From a virus, in IMG/VR virus record IMGVR_UViG_3300048591_000707, positions 1 to 43,439 of that record: 43,439 bases of DNA; one strand, given 5' to 3'. Positions 1 through 6,062 of the stretch are shown here, one piece after another. The stretch's first letter is position 1, and each line of letters starts with the position of its first letter. A program made the position numbers and the translations under genes. The notes under the pieces were generated by a model. It did no database searches and was not told where the DNA came from. It saw only the letters and a list, made by a program, of their open reading frames with translations.

Positions 1-127
1 GGGGGGAGCCGCCGGGTGTTACCGAGTTATGTTACCGATGGTCAGACCCAAAACACCCTACAGCTATGGGGTTTCAATCACCTTCCACCCGATAGACCAT
101 CAATCATCTGGCGCGCCGTGGGGATTC
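1..127. repeat. Direct terminal repeat, left copy (circular assembly overlap)
   Basis: These 127 bases are identical to 43313-43439. The length equals a common maximum assembler k-mer, so I read it as the overlap of a circular contig rather than a biological terminal repeat. A real short terminal redundancy cannot be excluded from sequence alone. The segment lies in the gene-free gap between the divergent early and late transcription units. Confidence 0.9.
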
Positions 128-161
128 AATCCGCCCTGGCACGATGGGGATCTAATCCACC
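68..161. repeat. Three iteron-like copies of GGGGATTCAATCC
   Basis: Copies begin at 68 (GGGGTTTCAATCACC), 120 (GGGGATTCAATCCGCC) and 146 (GGGGATCTAATCCACC), with start-to-start spacings of 52 and 26 bp. The core GGATT-C-AATCC is itself an inverted repeat. They could be binding sites for a regulator, replication initiator or terminase. Confidence 0.45.
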
Positions 162-253
162 CAGTCGGAATAGGGTATCACGTCGAGGCCCGCGTTGCCT
201 TATGCAATCCCAGGTCCATACGGCGCATCATTTGCCCGCATCCGTCAAGATGG

Positions 254-273
254 ACATTAAAATTTTTTAATGT
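254..273. promoter_or_regulatory. 20-bp A/T-rich palindrome upstream of the first promoter
   Basis: ACATTAAAATTTTTTAATGT is a perfect inverted repeat with 9-bp arms and a 2-bp centre. It ends 20 bp before the -35 box at 294. The position suits an operator or an UP-like element for the first early promoter. The T run could also make it a weak terminator. Confidence 0.5.
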
Positions 274-293
274 AATTTTCTTTGCCGAAGGTA

Positions 294-322
294 TTGACTT
301 TTTTTCGGTTATGCCGCATACT
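294..322 (+). promoter_or_regulatory. Sigma70-like promoter for the first early gene
   Basis: TTGACT (294-299), a 17-bp spacer and CATACT (317-322) match the bacterial housekeeping consensus well. About 120 bp of leader follows before the start at 443. Confidence 0.6.
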
Positions 323-442
323 GGTTTCAGATGGTAGATGGACGCGGGCAACGCGGACCACCGCCACCTGGCCGATCATTGATAACCGAATAGACCTCGA
401 TCATTCGATGATCGGTTTCTCAACCCAACAAAGGAGCCAACA

Positions 443-1027
443 ATGGCAAAGAAACTCGAAATGAATCTGGTTGCGGAGACGCAACCCAACAAAGAAACCG
501 AATCCGCGCCTACCACATCTGAACCCAAGCGGATTGCCAAATGCAAGACGGAGACTGTTGAAGTCGAATCGCTCGAACGCGGTTCGATCATCTTCTCCTG
601 GCCATCAATCAACAAGACGGAAACCGTCCGACTCAACGGATGGAAACCGGAATTAATTGCGCGTCTGGCTTTCCACGGCGTCGAGCAGAAACTCCGCGAC
701 TGTCAAGCTGGTCGCGAGGTGACCGCAGAGATCGGATACGGCGCCTTCATGAAACTCATGGACGCGTTTAATTCCGGCTCGTTCAATGTGAAAGGTGACG
801 GTGGACCCTCCGAAACGTCGGTGGATCTGGTCGTCCAGGCTGTCGGAGCTGCGAAGGCGGCCGCGGGCAAGCCGTTCGATGCGGACGCCTTCCGCGCCAG
901 CTATATCGCCAAGACGAAGGACGAGCGGGCGGCGATTGCGGCCATTCCACAAGTGGCCGCCGAAATCGCCCGATTGAAGGCGGCTCGGAAGTCCACCGAA
1001 ACTTCGGTGGATCTCGATTCCATCTAA
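443..1027 (+). CDS. Hypothetical early protein with LDSI tail
   Basis: This 194-residue protein stands alone between its own promoter (294-322) and an intrinsic terminator directly downstream. The start follows a good SD (AAAGGAG) 7 bases upstream. The N-terminus (about 1-40) is polar and low in complexity, followed by a compact alpha/beta-looking middle and a charged Ala/Lys-rich helical C-terminus. It ends SVDLDSI, resembling the LTLEDI and LTLDDII tails of two other small early proteins, which suggests a shared docking peptide. I do not recognise the family. Its isolated, strongly framed unit suggests early or constitutive expression. Confidence 0.8.
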   Translation: MAKKLEMNLVAETQPNKETESAPTTSEPKRIAKCKTETVEVESLERGSIIFSWPSINKTETVRLNGWKPELIARLAFHGVEQKLRDCQAGREVTAEIGYGAFMKLMDAFNSGSFNVKGDGGPSETSVDLVVQAVGAAKAAAGKPFDADAFRASYIAKTKDERAAIAAIPQVAAEIARLKAARKSTETSVDLDSI

Positions 1028-1041
1028 CCAACCAACCCTGC

Positions 1042-1073
1042 CCCCCCAGGCCACACGGTCTGGGGGGTTTTTT
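1042..1073 (+). terminator. Rho-independent terminator after the first gene
   Basis: CCCCCCAG (1042-1049) and CTGGGGGG (1060-1067) form an 8-bp G/C stem with a 10-nt loop, followed directly by TTTTTT (1068-1073). It lies 15 bp past the stop at 1027. Confidence 0.92.
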
Positions 1074-1359
1074 GTCTCCCCACGCCCCGCTTGCGCGAAC
1101 GGTGGCCAGCTGGGCGGACTTCATGCCGTAGTTCGCCCTGGTGTCGGTCTAATGAAGCTGGTGTCGGCCTGATTCCCAAATAGCGCCCTGATGGTGAAAC
1201 CTTAAACCCCCTGTCAGTAGGCCCTACAGCTTGGAAAAGGCCCCCTGGCGAGAACGTCCGGGCGGTGATTGAGCAATAATCGGGCGGGCTGCAACGTGCT
1301 ACGAGGCCCGGCGGACGGGCGGCGGGCGGGCTGCCGAGCAATTCAAACCGTAGTTCGCC

Positions 1360-1450
1360 CTGGTGTTGCGCTGGTGTTTAGCTGGTATGGGACTGGTGCA
1401 GGACTGGTTCTGTCCTGTTCACACCCTATGGCACCCTGTAGCAGCCTGAC
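1360..1450. repeat. Left array: nine helically phased CTGGT words
   Basis: CTGGT-like words begin at 1360, 1371, 1382, 1393, 1404, 1415, 1426, 1436 and 1446, so the period is 11, 11, 11, 11, 11, 11, 10 and 10 bp. The first five are exact CTGGT; later ones drift to CTGTT, CTATG, CTGTA and CTGAC. The phase places every word on one DNA face, as expected for cooperative protein binding. The array is followed by CCGTATTTCATTCC at 1463-1476. Confidence 0.8.
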
Positions 1451-1462
1451 CGGGGTATCACG

Positions 1463-1609
1463 CCGTATTTCATTCCCAAGCCGGGCCTTTTGCTCGCAGG
1501 GCCTTTTTGCTGGGGCCTTTTCTTAGTGCTTAAAAAAATTATATATGAAAAAGGACCCTTAGCAGAATGAAAAAGCTTGGACGTTTCAAAAGCTCGGAAT
1601 GAAATACGG
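1463..1609. repeat. Inverted GGAATGAAATACGG pair bounding the A/T-rich core
   Basis: CCGTATTTCATTCC at 1463-1476 is the exact reverse complement of GGAATGAAATACGG at 1596-1609. Between them are three GGGCCTTTT-type repeats (from 1483, 1499 and 1512) and an A/T-rich stretch (1529-1552) suited to duplex unwinding. The half-site CCGTATTTCAT recurs in the spacers of the promoters at 1987 and 6476. Confidence 0.7.
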
Positions 1610-1622
1610 TATGATTACCCCG

Positions 1623-1711
1623 TCAGGCCGCCATAGGCTGCCACAGGCTATGAACAGGACGTGCGCAGGACGAGAGCAGGCTGATAGCAGGGCGCACCAG
1701 GGAAACACCAG
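1623..1711. repeat. Right array: nine phased CAGG words, inverse of left array
   Basis: CAGG-type words begin at 1624, 1634, 1644, 1655, 1666, 1677, 1688, 1698 and 1709, period 10-11 bp. The last two are the ACCAG form, the reverse complement of CTGGT. Together with 1360-1450 the arms form a large interrupted inverted repeat about 350 bp across. Confidence 0.8.
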
Positions 1712-1780
1712 AACAAACGTGCTATCAATACCTCAAGAATTCACAACTTAGAAGTGTTCCACGGCTTAGTTCCACGGCTT

Positions 1781-1797
1781 GAGCCCCACCCGGACCC
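1781..1797 (-). repeat. 17-bp dispersed repeat, copy 1
   Basis: Exact 17-bp word, in the GAGCCCCACCCGGACCC sense on the + strand. It is preceded by GTGTTCCACGG and pairs as an inverted repeat with copy 2 (1919-1935), which has the same flank. Noncoding. Confidence 0.9.
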
Positions 1798-1864
1798 AGA
1801 TCCGCCCAACTACGGTATTAAATCCGCCCGCCATCCAGCCTGGCATCCCACCTCCCTACACACA

Positions 1865-1891
1865 CCGTAGTTTAATCGGATCACAATACGG
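1865..1891. promoter_or_regulatory. 27-bp palindromic operator CCGTA-N17-TACGG, copy 1
   Basis: One of about six related 27-bp sites whose idealised form is a near-perfect palindrome (CCGTAGTTTAATC, central base, then its reverse complement). It sits between the inverted 17-bp repeats, about 95 bp upstream of the promoter at 1987. Confidence 0.65.
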
Positions 1892-1918
1892 TATGAATCA
1901 AGGCGGACTCCACATCCT

Positions 1919-1935
1919 GGGTCCGGGTGGGGCTC
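1919..1935 (+). repeat. 17-bp dispersed repeat, copy 2
   Basis: GGGTCCGGGTGGGGCTC in forward sense, followed by AGCCCG so that GGGCT-C-AGCCC can form a small hairpin. It is preceded by GGCGGACTCCACATCCT, a flank shared with copy 4. Noncoding. Confidence 0.9.
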
Positions 1936-1986
1936 AGCCCGTGGAACACGTCCAAGTGTCGCCGGGGATTTATTGTGAGCGGGGTA

Positions 1987-2016
1987 TTGACTTCTACCCG
2001 TATTTCATGTTATAAT
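1987..2016 (+). promoter_or_regulatory. Strong sigma70 promoter for the small-gene operon
   Basis: TTGACT (1987-1992), an 18-bp spacer and a perfect TATAAT (2011-2016). The spacer carries CCGTATTTCAT, also present in the promoter at 6476-6505 and in the inverted pair at 1463/1596, suggesting common control. The leader can fold: TATCAGC pairs with GCTGATA just before the SD, with GCGGAACCGC as an inner hairpin. Confidence 0.8.
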
Positions 2017-2085
2017 GGGGTATCAGCTGGAATCCGGGCCGATGCGGAACCGCACCTGGCGCGGCGGCTGATAGGAGAAACCAAG

Positions 2086-2322
2086 ATGGAAGAGAACGAG
2101 AGAAAAGCAATTGCCAAGCTGAAAGCGGAGCTGGTGTCCGCCAAACTGGAAACGGTCGATTTCCTGCTGATGGTGGCCGGACATGATGAGCCGGGTCGGA
2201 CACAGGACTTCAAGATCTTTGGCTACAAGAACTTCGAAGACTGTGCAGCGAAGTCAATCAAACGTCTCCGCGCCAACGTGGAGCGAATGATTCAGCAGCA
2301 CGAAAGGAGCTTTCCCGGATGA
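2086..2322 (+). CDS. Small hypothetical helical protein (78 aa)
   Basis: The start at 2086 is chosen over an upstream open frame because AGGAGAAACCA lies just before it, and because the upstream frame crosses the promoter. The product is charged and predicted helical throughout (many Lys, Glu and Arg), with a short central GHDEPGRTQDFKIFGYKNF stretch. It is the first gene of a packed operon and its stop overlaps the next start as ATGA. No family is recognised. Its SD region is one of those perfectly complementary to the putative antisense RNA at 40845-40926. Confidence 0.75.
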   Translation: MEENERKAIAKLKAELVSAKLETVDFLLMVAGHDEPGRTQDFKIFGYKNFEDCAAKSIKRLRANVERMIQQHERSFPG

Positions 2323-2687
2323 CACGTCACAAATTGCTCCAGGCCTTCCAACAGGCCGAGCGCCTTCATATCAACCTGCCCGCCGACGAGCAGGATATCG
2401 CCTGCCTTGGGTCCATCGACCTGCTGCGGCGGTTTTTCATGCTCCAGGATCGCTATGTCGATGCTGGTTTACGCGGCGCTGATCGAGAACCCATCGTCGC
2501 CGCCATCCAGCCTGTGATCGCCGAGATCCTGTGGCGGTGCGACGGCGCGTCCGAGGAGTACAGCATCCAGCGTGATGACGATTCCCCCCACGACCTGGCG
2601 CGCGGACTCGACTACTACTTCGACACCGCCGGGAAGCTGGTGGTGATGGACAGCCGTGGGCCAGTGATTACTGTCACGAGGAGTTAA
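2319..2687 (+). CDS. Hypothetical protein (122 aa)
   Basis: Overlaps the preceding stop by four bases (ATGA), so translation is probably coupled. An SD (AAAGGAG) lies 13 bases upstream, inside the previous gene. The N-terminal half is predicted helical (LLQAFQQAERLHINLPADEQD), the middle has IQPVIAEILWRCDG, and the C-terminus looks like beta strands (GKLVVMDSRGPVITVTR). No catalytic motif, membrane segment or known family was recognised. A regulator or a host-takeover protein would suit the early position, but neither is shown by the sequence. Confidence 0.75.
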   Translation: MTRHKLLQAFQQAERLHINLPADEQDIACLGSIDLLRRFFMLQDRYVDAGLRGADREPIVAAIQPVIAEILWRCDGASEEYSIQRDDDSPHDLARGLDYYFDTAGKLVVMDSRGPVITVTRS

Positions 2688-2690
2688 CCG

Positions 2691-2999
2691 ATGTTCACAG
2701 TCTTGACACATTCGATGGAAGGCGAGCGCGGCGACTGCTACGTTGCTCGCTATCACCAGTTCGCAACCCGCCCAGAGGCCGTGACGTTCTTCACCGAGAA
2801 CGAATCGGCCTGCCTGCTTTACGAGGGGGAAGCGCCGAAGCTTCCCGTCTACGTCCCGCCCACTGACATCCGCCCAGTCTACGTCATGCGCGAAGTCAAG
2901 CGCGCAGAAAAGGCTGTGAAGTCCGCCGTCAAGCCGAAGCCCTGCGCCGAGGCAGCCCCGAAGAGCTCGAAACCCGCACTCACCCTGGAGGATATTTAA
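2691..2999 (+). CDS. Hypothetical early protein with LTLEDI tail
   Basis: This 102-residue protein starts 3 bases after the previous stop, with GAGGAG as SD. Residues 1-60 look like a small alpha/beta domain; the region from about 65 is Lys/Ala/Pro-rich and probably disordered. It ends KPALTLEDI, closely matching the PKLTLDDII end of the protein at 9159-9377 and resembling the end of the protein at 443-1027. The disordered linker plus conserved acidic-hydrophobic tip resembles the architecture, not the sequence, of SSB C-terminal tails that recruit partners. Function unknown. Confidence 0.75.
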   Translation: MFTVLTHSMEGERGDCYVARYHQFATRPEAVTFFTENESACLLYEGEAPKLPVYVPPTDIRPVYVMREVKRAEKAVKSAVKPKPCAEAAPKSSKPALTLEDI

Positions 3000-3353
3000 G
3001 TGCCTACTTCCAATCGCCTGATGGCAATTTTGCTTGATATACTCAAGCACTCCAAAGAACACAAAGAGAACAGCAAAATCAAACAACTCAGCTGTTCCCA
3101 TCCCGGCCAGCCCAAGCTGGTTCTGGAGGTCCTGGTCTACCATCCCTTCGACACCACGGAGCCTGTCGTGGTGCTGTCCGAGACGGCTCTGCGGATGTGT
3201 CTGAAGGAGGTACACGACATCACCAGGACACACACGCTCGAGCGGTTCACGACCGAGCTGGTGGAGGTGCTCTCGAAGGACCTCGAGAACCTGGAGCGTA
3301 CGGCACAGGCCCGCAAACCTGGCCCGCCCGCCCCCTCCTCGGAGGTCCAATGA
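3000..3353 (+). CDS. Hypothetical protein (117 aa), GTG start
   Basis: The GTG at 3000 directly follows the stop TAA at 2997-2999 and has GAGG 8 bases upstream, inside the previous gene. An ATG at 3021 is a possible alternative. The protein is mostly helical with a beta-looking segment (QPKLVLEVLVYHPFDTTEPV), a long amphipathic helix near 75-105 and a Pro-rich tail. Its stop overlaps the next start as ATGA. No family is recognised. Co-transcription with neighbours is clear, function is not. Confidence 0.7.
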   Translation: MPTSNRLMAILLDILKHSKEHKENSKIKQLSCSHPGQPKLVLEVLVYHPFDTTEPVVVLSETALRMCLKEVHDITRTHTLERFTTELVEVLSKDLENLERTAQARKPGPPAPSSEVQ

Positions 3354-3577
3354 ACTGGAAAGGTCGGTACCGGGTGCTGGTCGGGAACGTCGGTGAGGTC
3401 TTCGCCGGGTGCTGTGGGGAGACCGCCAACAAGACCTTCGCCGCCTACGTCCACGCAAGCAAGGCGGGTCACGGTAAAGTGGCTGGCGAGGACGTGTTCC
3501 TGATGCGCAAGTCGGAAGTGATTCGTGAGTATTATGGGACCGCCTCTCGCGAGCGGAACCTGTCAGTCAACCAGTAG
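3350..3577 (+). CDS. Hypothetical protein (75 aa)
   Basis: The ATG at 3350 overlaps the previous stop (ATGA) and has GGAGG at 3341-3345; a longer upstream frame has no SD and overlaps the previous gene heavily. The product is basic. It begins with a beta-like MNWKGRYRVLVGNVGEVF and includes a C-C pair (AGCCGET). No domain is recognised. Tight coupling suggests it belongs functionally with the preceding early genes. Confidence 0.65.
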   Translation: MNWKGRYRVLVGNVGEVFAGCCGETANKTFAAYVHASKAGHGKVAGEDVFLMRKSEVIREYYGTASRERNLSVNQ

Positions 3578-3596
3578 GAACCACAGGAGAAACCAG

Positions 3597-3779
3597 ATGT
3601 TTTCACTTGACAGCCTTGACAACATGATGACCGGGCCTCAGCTTTTCAGGGGAGCCGGAACCGATGTCAGCCACCTGAACAACGACGTTCAGGCCATCCG
3701 TGAGGCGGCAGGCCTCGATTGGGAGCCGCGCAAGCTCACCTTGATGGCGGCGATGGGAACAATGGGAGCCAGGAGATAA
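3597..3779 (+). CDS. Mini-protein resembling the N-terminus of DUF932 proteins
   Basis: This 60-residue protein starts after CAGGAGAAACCAG, a strong SD region shared with other genes here. Residues 19-42 (GAGTDVSHLNNDVQAIREAAGL, then DW) resemble the opening of DUF932 phage/plasmid proteins, where a GLGT segment is followed by a helix ending in AGLDW. Those proteins are several hundred residues long, so this would be only the N-terminal part. The similarity is from memory and weak. It may be a reduced relative or chance. Neighbours are unknown small genes. Confidence 0.6.
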   Translation: MFSLDSLDNMMTGPQLFRGAGTDVSHLNNDVQAIREAAGLDWEPRKLTLMAAMGTMGARR

Positions 3780-3781
3780 CG

Positions 3782-4003
3782 ATGCCACGCTATCGAGTTA
3801 CGTTCGATCAACGCACTCCCCTGAAGGACGGCTGGCTGGTGCTGGAAGCCCACAATCCGACTGAAGGTCGCGAGTTCTGCTCCACACATCTCAGGCACTG
3901 GTCGGGCTTCTATAACGAGCTGAACAAAGTCTGCATAGACTGGGACCGCCTGTTTCCAGCAGGCTGCCTCGGGACCATCAACATCATGAAGGTGAACGGC
4001 TAA
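3782..4003 (+). CDS. Hypothetical protein (73 aa)
   Basis: The ATG at 3782 lies two bases after the previous stop with AGGAG about 7 bases upstream. The product is beta-rich, with RYRVTFDQRTPLKDGWLVLEA followed by HNPTEGREFCSTH and several aromatic residues, suggesting a compact single domain. Two Cys and two His occur, but no regular zinc motif. No family is recognised. It is the last gene before a structured leader containing a copy of the 17-bp repeat. Confidence 0.65.
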   Translation: MPRYRVTFDQRTPLKDGWLVLEAHNPTEGREFCSTHLRHWSGFYNELNKVCIDWDRLFPAGCLGTINIMKVNG

Positions 4004-4009
4004 TGTTCT

Positions 4010-4026
4010 GGGTCCGGGTGGGGCTC
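4010..4026 (+). repeat. 17-bp dispersed repeat, copy 3 (5' leader)
   Basis: Exact forward copy in the 66-bp gap before the gene at 4070. In the mRNA, GGTGGGG of the repeat can pair with CCCCACC at 4044-4050, enclosing a CCCGAGAGTCGGG hairpin, upstream of the SD AAGGAGAAA. A regulatory leader is plausible. Confidence 0.85.
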
Positions 4027-4069
4027 AGCCCGAGAGTCGGGAGACCCCACCTACCAAGGAGAAATCACA

Positions 4070-4966
4070 ATGGAAGACAACTTAGACATCTGCGCAACGT
4101 GTAACAACTCGATCGAGCCGGACGACCTTCCGGCCAACTACTGCTACCTTCCGGTCTGCGAGAAGTGCTTGCCCTACACGCTCGAAGCCCTGACGGAGGA
4201 TGCCAAGAACGAGGCGATCGCAACGGCTCGGAGGTGGCTGCTGAATTCCGCCCTCCGCACGCACAAACGGTTCGTCCGCATGGAGCGAACGGAATCGCCG
4301 GAACAGTCTGCCAGGGCGGACTCCATCCTGGGTCCGGGTGGGGCTCGCGTCGGGAGTCAGAAAAAGAAACACTCGATTTGGGTCGAGGGCTACGAAGCCG
4401 AACTCGCCAAACTGCACAGCGAGCGTATGGAGGCGCTGGAAAGCCGAATCACCACGCTGGGGGTGATCGCATCACCCGATGGTGGCTCGCCGGAACAGGC
4501 TGCCCGCGACCGGCTGGCGCTGATCGGGTTTTCGGAAACTGAACGGCGCATCGCCGCCCTCAAAGCCGAACTCGCCGCCGCGAAGGAGCGGGAGGCGGCG
4601 CTGGCGGCGGCGCTGAAGAAGGCGCGCGACCTTGCCGGAACTGCATCCTGTTACGAAGTAGACGCGGCGCTATCGACAGAGGCGGGATCGGACGTATTCG
4701 GGAGTCCCGGCATTGCGAGTAAGTCTCTTGTGAGGAGAGCCAAGAACGCCTGGGCCAAATTCGATGCGGTTATCGACGCCGACCCCGCTGCCATCCTCGC
4801 CGCCGTCCGACGCGAGGCCAGGCGGGAGGCGCTGGAGGGGCTGAAGGCAAAAAGTACGCCCGCCATGTTTGACGTCGCGGGTGTATGGATGGAGGTGGTT
4901 CTGGCTGACGACCTTGACGCCGCCCTCGCCGCCCTCGACGCGGAGGAGGAAAAGCAGAATGGCTGA
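4070..4966 (+). CDS. Zinc-finger plus coiled-coil protein (298 aa)
   Basis: Start follows AAGGAGAAATCACA. The N-terminus carries two CxxC knuckles (CATC at 8-11; CEKC at 30-33) spaced like a zinc ribbon. Residues about 150-190 are Ala/Glu/Lys-rich and coiled-coil-like. The C-terminus has two Asp/Ala-rich helical segments (VIDADPAAILAAVRREARREA; DDLDAALAALDAEEE). Copy 4 of the 17-bp repeat lies in frame, giving GPGGA near residue 89 in a region that looks like a linker. SPEQSAR and SPEQAAR occur about 65 residues apart, hinting at an internal duplication. Function unknown; a nucleic-acid-binding regulator is possible. Confidence 0.75.
   Translation: MEDNLDICATCNNSIEPDDLPANYCYLPVCEKCLPYTLEALTEDAKNEAIATARRWLLNSALRTHKRFVRMERTESPEQSARADSILGPGGARVGSQKKKHSIWVEGYEAELAKLHSERMEALESRITTLGVIASPDGGSPEQAARDRLALIGFSETERRIAALKAELAAAKEREAALAAALKKARDLAGTASCYEVDAALSTEAGSDVFGSPGIASKSLVRRAKNAWAKFDAVIDADPAAILAAVRREARREALEGLKAKSTPAMFDVAGVWMEVVLADDLDAALAALDAEEEKQNG
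4330..4346 (+). repeat. 17-bp dispersed repeat, copy 4 (coding, GPGGA)
   Basis: Exact forward copy within the gene at 4070-4966, read as GPGGA. Upstream flank GGGCGGACTCCATCCT is shared with copies 2 and 12. Confidence 0.9.
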
Positions 4967-5249
4967 CCCCATCCTCGAAACCATGCTGAAAGACCCGGAG
5001 TTTCGCCGGAAGTACGTGGACGAAAAGGCACGCATGGACGTGGCGCAACTTTTCGCGGATGTGATGGCGGAGCGCGGATGGGACAACGCGCAACTGTCCG
5101 AAGCGACGGGTTCGCCCAACACGTACCACATCATCCAACTCATGCAGGGCAACTTCAATCTGACGTTTACGGAGGTCGCGCAGATGCTTGACCGGCTCGA
5201 CATGGATCTGGTCGTCACAGCGCGGAAGAGGGAGGTTCCGAATGCCTGA
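4959..5249 (+). CDS. XRE-type helix-turn-helix protein (96 aa)
   Basis: The ATG at 4959 overlaps the previous gene by 8 bases and has GGAGGAGG upstream. Residues about 30-80 read as a Cro/C1-type fold: AELFADVMAERG-like first helix, NAQLSEATGSPNTYHIIQLM as the helix-turn-helix, then NLTFTEVAQMLDRLDMDLVV, the usual final helices of XRE antitoxins and regulators. No toxin-like partner was seen. It could bind the 27-bp palindromes or the CCGTATTTCAT promoter motif. That link is inference only. Confidence 0.7.
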   Translation: MADPILETMLKDPEFRRKYVDEKARMDVAQLFADVMAERGWDNAQLSEATGSPNTYHIIQLMQGNFNLTFTEVAQMLDRLDMDLVVTARKREVPNA

Positions 5250-5526
5250 CCCCACCCCAGACCAGCGCATCGACGCAGACCGCCGCGAGAAGTGGGTGGC
5301 GTTCCGGCGCAAGCACGGCATGGCGGAGGACGCGCCGTTCGTGGGCAAGTGCCCATGGGTAGAGTGCTACGAGGAGGCGCTGGACGCGCTGAATTACCTC
5401 GAACAAATCAAACCCGAATGGTGGACGATTGCCGACTATGTGGACGCGCAACTGCACGCCCGCGTGTTGGCGGCGATTTGCTTGAAGCATATGAAGGGAG
5501 GCACGGAATGGCTGACACGAACTTGA
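5242..5526 (+). CDS. Hypothetical protein (94 aa)
   Basis: Starts inside the end of the XRE gene, with GGGAGG about 7 bases upstream. The product is acidic/basic mixed and helical, rich in Trp (KWVAFRRKHG; CPWVECYEEALDALNYLEQ; PEWWTIADYVDAQLHARV). Two Cys are present but no metal motif. No family is recognised. It is translationally coupled to its neighbours on both sides. Confidence 0.7.
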   Translation: MPDPTPDQRIDADRREKWVAFRRKHGMAEDAPFVGKCPWVECYEEALDALNYLEQIKPEWWTIADYVDAQLHARVLAAICLKHMKGGTEWLTRT

Positions 5527-5717
5527 CGCCGTTGGAGCGGCTGGAGGCGTGGGTGCTAACTGACCCCCTGAACAGATTAGTCACGATGATGGTTGATCCT
5601 CCTTCTTGGTCGGTGGAGTTAAACGACATCGAGACACACGTTACACATGAGGGCACCGCCCCCACCCTCGACGCCGCCATCCTCGCGGCGCTCGCGCAGG
5701 CGGAGGAGGGCGCATGA
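5508..5717 (+). CDS. Hypothetical protein (69 aa)
   Basis: The ATG at 5508 overlaps the previous gene by 19 bases and has GGGAGG about 7 bases upstream. It encodes a small soluble protein beginning MADTNLTPLERLEAWVL and ending in an Ala-rich acidic helix (TLDAAILAALAQAEEGA). No motif is recognised. The stop overlaps the next start (ATGA). Confidence 0.65.
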   Translation: MADTNLTPLERLEAWVLTDPLNRLVTMMVDPPSWSVELNDIETHVTHEGTAPTLDAAILAALAQAEEGA

Positions 5718-6049
5718 AACCACACACCTGCCAATTCTGCGGCAATCCCGGCACACTATTGTGCGACGGGAAAATCTACGACAACGGCGGATTGCGGGCG
5801 CGAGTGCCCTACGGCAACATGAACTTCCTGCCCGCCCACATCTCGACATGCGATGCGAAGATGTGCCGCGCGTGCGCCAAGAAGGTGTCAGATGTGCATT
5901 TCAGGATGAAGGGCGGCTGCTGGTGGGACACTGTGGACCTCTGCCCTGATTGCCAGAAGGCGCAAGAGAAGCCGGTTCGGATTGTCGCGCAGGCGGAGGG
6001 GGAGCTGAGCCGGACTACCGTCGAACAACAGGGCCACCCGCCCGCATAA
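5714..6049 (+). CDS. Cysteine-rich zinc-binding protein (111 aa)
   Basis: ATGA overlap with the preceding gene and GGAGG as SD. Cysteines occur as CQFC (6-9), a lone C in LLCDG, a CxxxxxCxxC cluster (CDAKMCRAC) and CPDC near residue 77, consistent with two zinc knuckles, with His residues available. Small zinc proteins of this type are common in phage early operons, where they often bind nucleic acid or host proteins. The exact role cannot be assigned. It ends the first packed cluster; an inverted-repeat region follows. Confidence 0.7.
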   Translation: MKPHTCQFCGNPGTLLCDGKIYDNGGLRARVPYGNMNFLPAHISTCDAKMCRACAKKVSDVHFRMKGGCWWDTVDLCPDCQKAQEKPVRIVAQAEGELSRTTVEQQGHPPA

Positions 6050-6062
6050 CGTCCCGTTTTCG

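Larger units (their letters stand above)
1..442. other. Gene-free divergent control region, left part
   Basis: No convincing gene is present; two overlapping open frames near 16-337 lack SD sites and family features. The stretch holds three direct copies of a word close to GGGGATTCAATCC (68-82, 120-135, 146-161), a perfect 20-bp palindrome at 254-273 and a sigma70-like promoter at 294-322. On the circular map it continues leftward into 43143-43312, so the early and late units diverge here. A packaging site near the terminase genes is plausible but not identified. Confidence 0.6.
1074..2085. other. Gene-free kilobase: probable origin or partition-like control region
   Basis: No gene is supported between the terminator at 1073 and the start at 2086. 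In order it contains scattered CTGGT/CTGAT words (1138-1230), a left array of nine phased CTGGT-type words (1360-1450), T-rich and A/T-rich core DNA (1483-1560), a right array of nine phased CAGG-type words in inverse orientation (1623-1711), an inverted pair of the 17-bp repeat (1781-1797 and 1919-1935) around a 27-bp operator (1865-1891), and a strong promoter (1987-2016). The word CCGTAGTTCGCCCTGGTGT occurs at 1126-1144 and again at 1348-1366. Confidence 0.65.

Noticed and set aside
16-337. Two overlapping open frames at the window start
   Set aside because: No SD, no domain features, in a control region and partly in the assembly overlap.
1269-1526. Open frame across the left phased array
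   Set aside because: It runs through the repeat array and lacks an SD; the repeats give an artificial frame.
1360-1711. CRISPR array
   Set aside because: The repeated words are 4-5 bp with 11-bp period and are inverted between arms; no long repeats and spacers and no cas genes. The Cas4-like nuclease belongs to a recombination module.
1779-2015. Open frame spanning the inverted 17-bp repeats and the strong promoter
   Set aside because: Covers a palindromic regulatory region and ends inside the promoter -10 box; no SD.
2469-3458. Long open frame on the minus strand opposite the small early genes
   Set aside because: Shadow of four well-supported, coupled + strand genes; Arg/His-rich composition typical of antisense frames.
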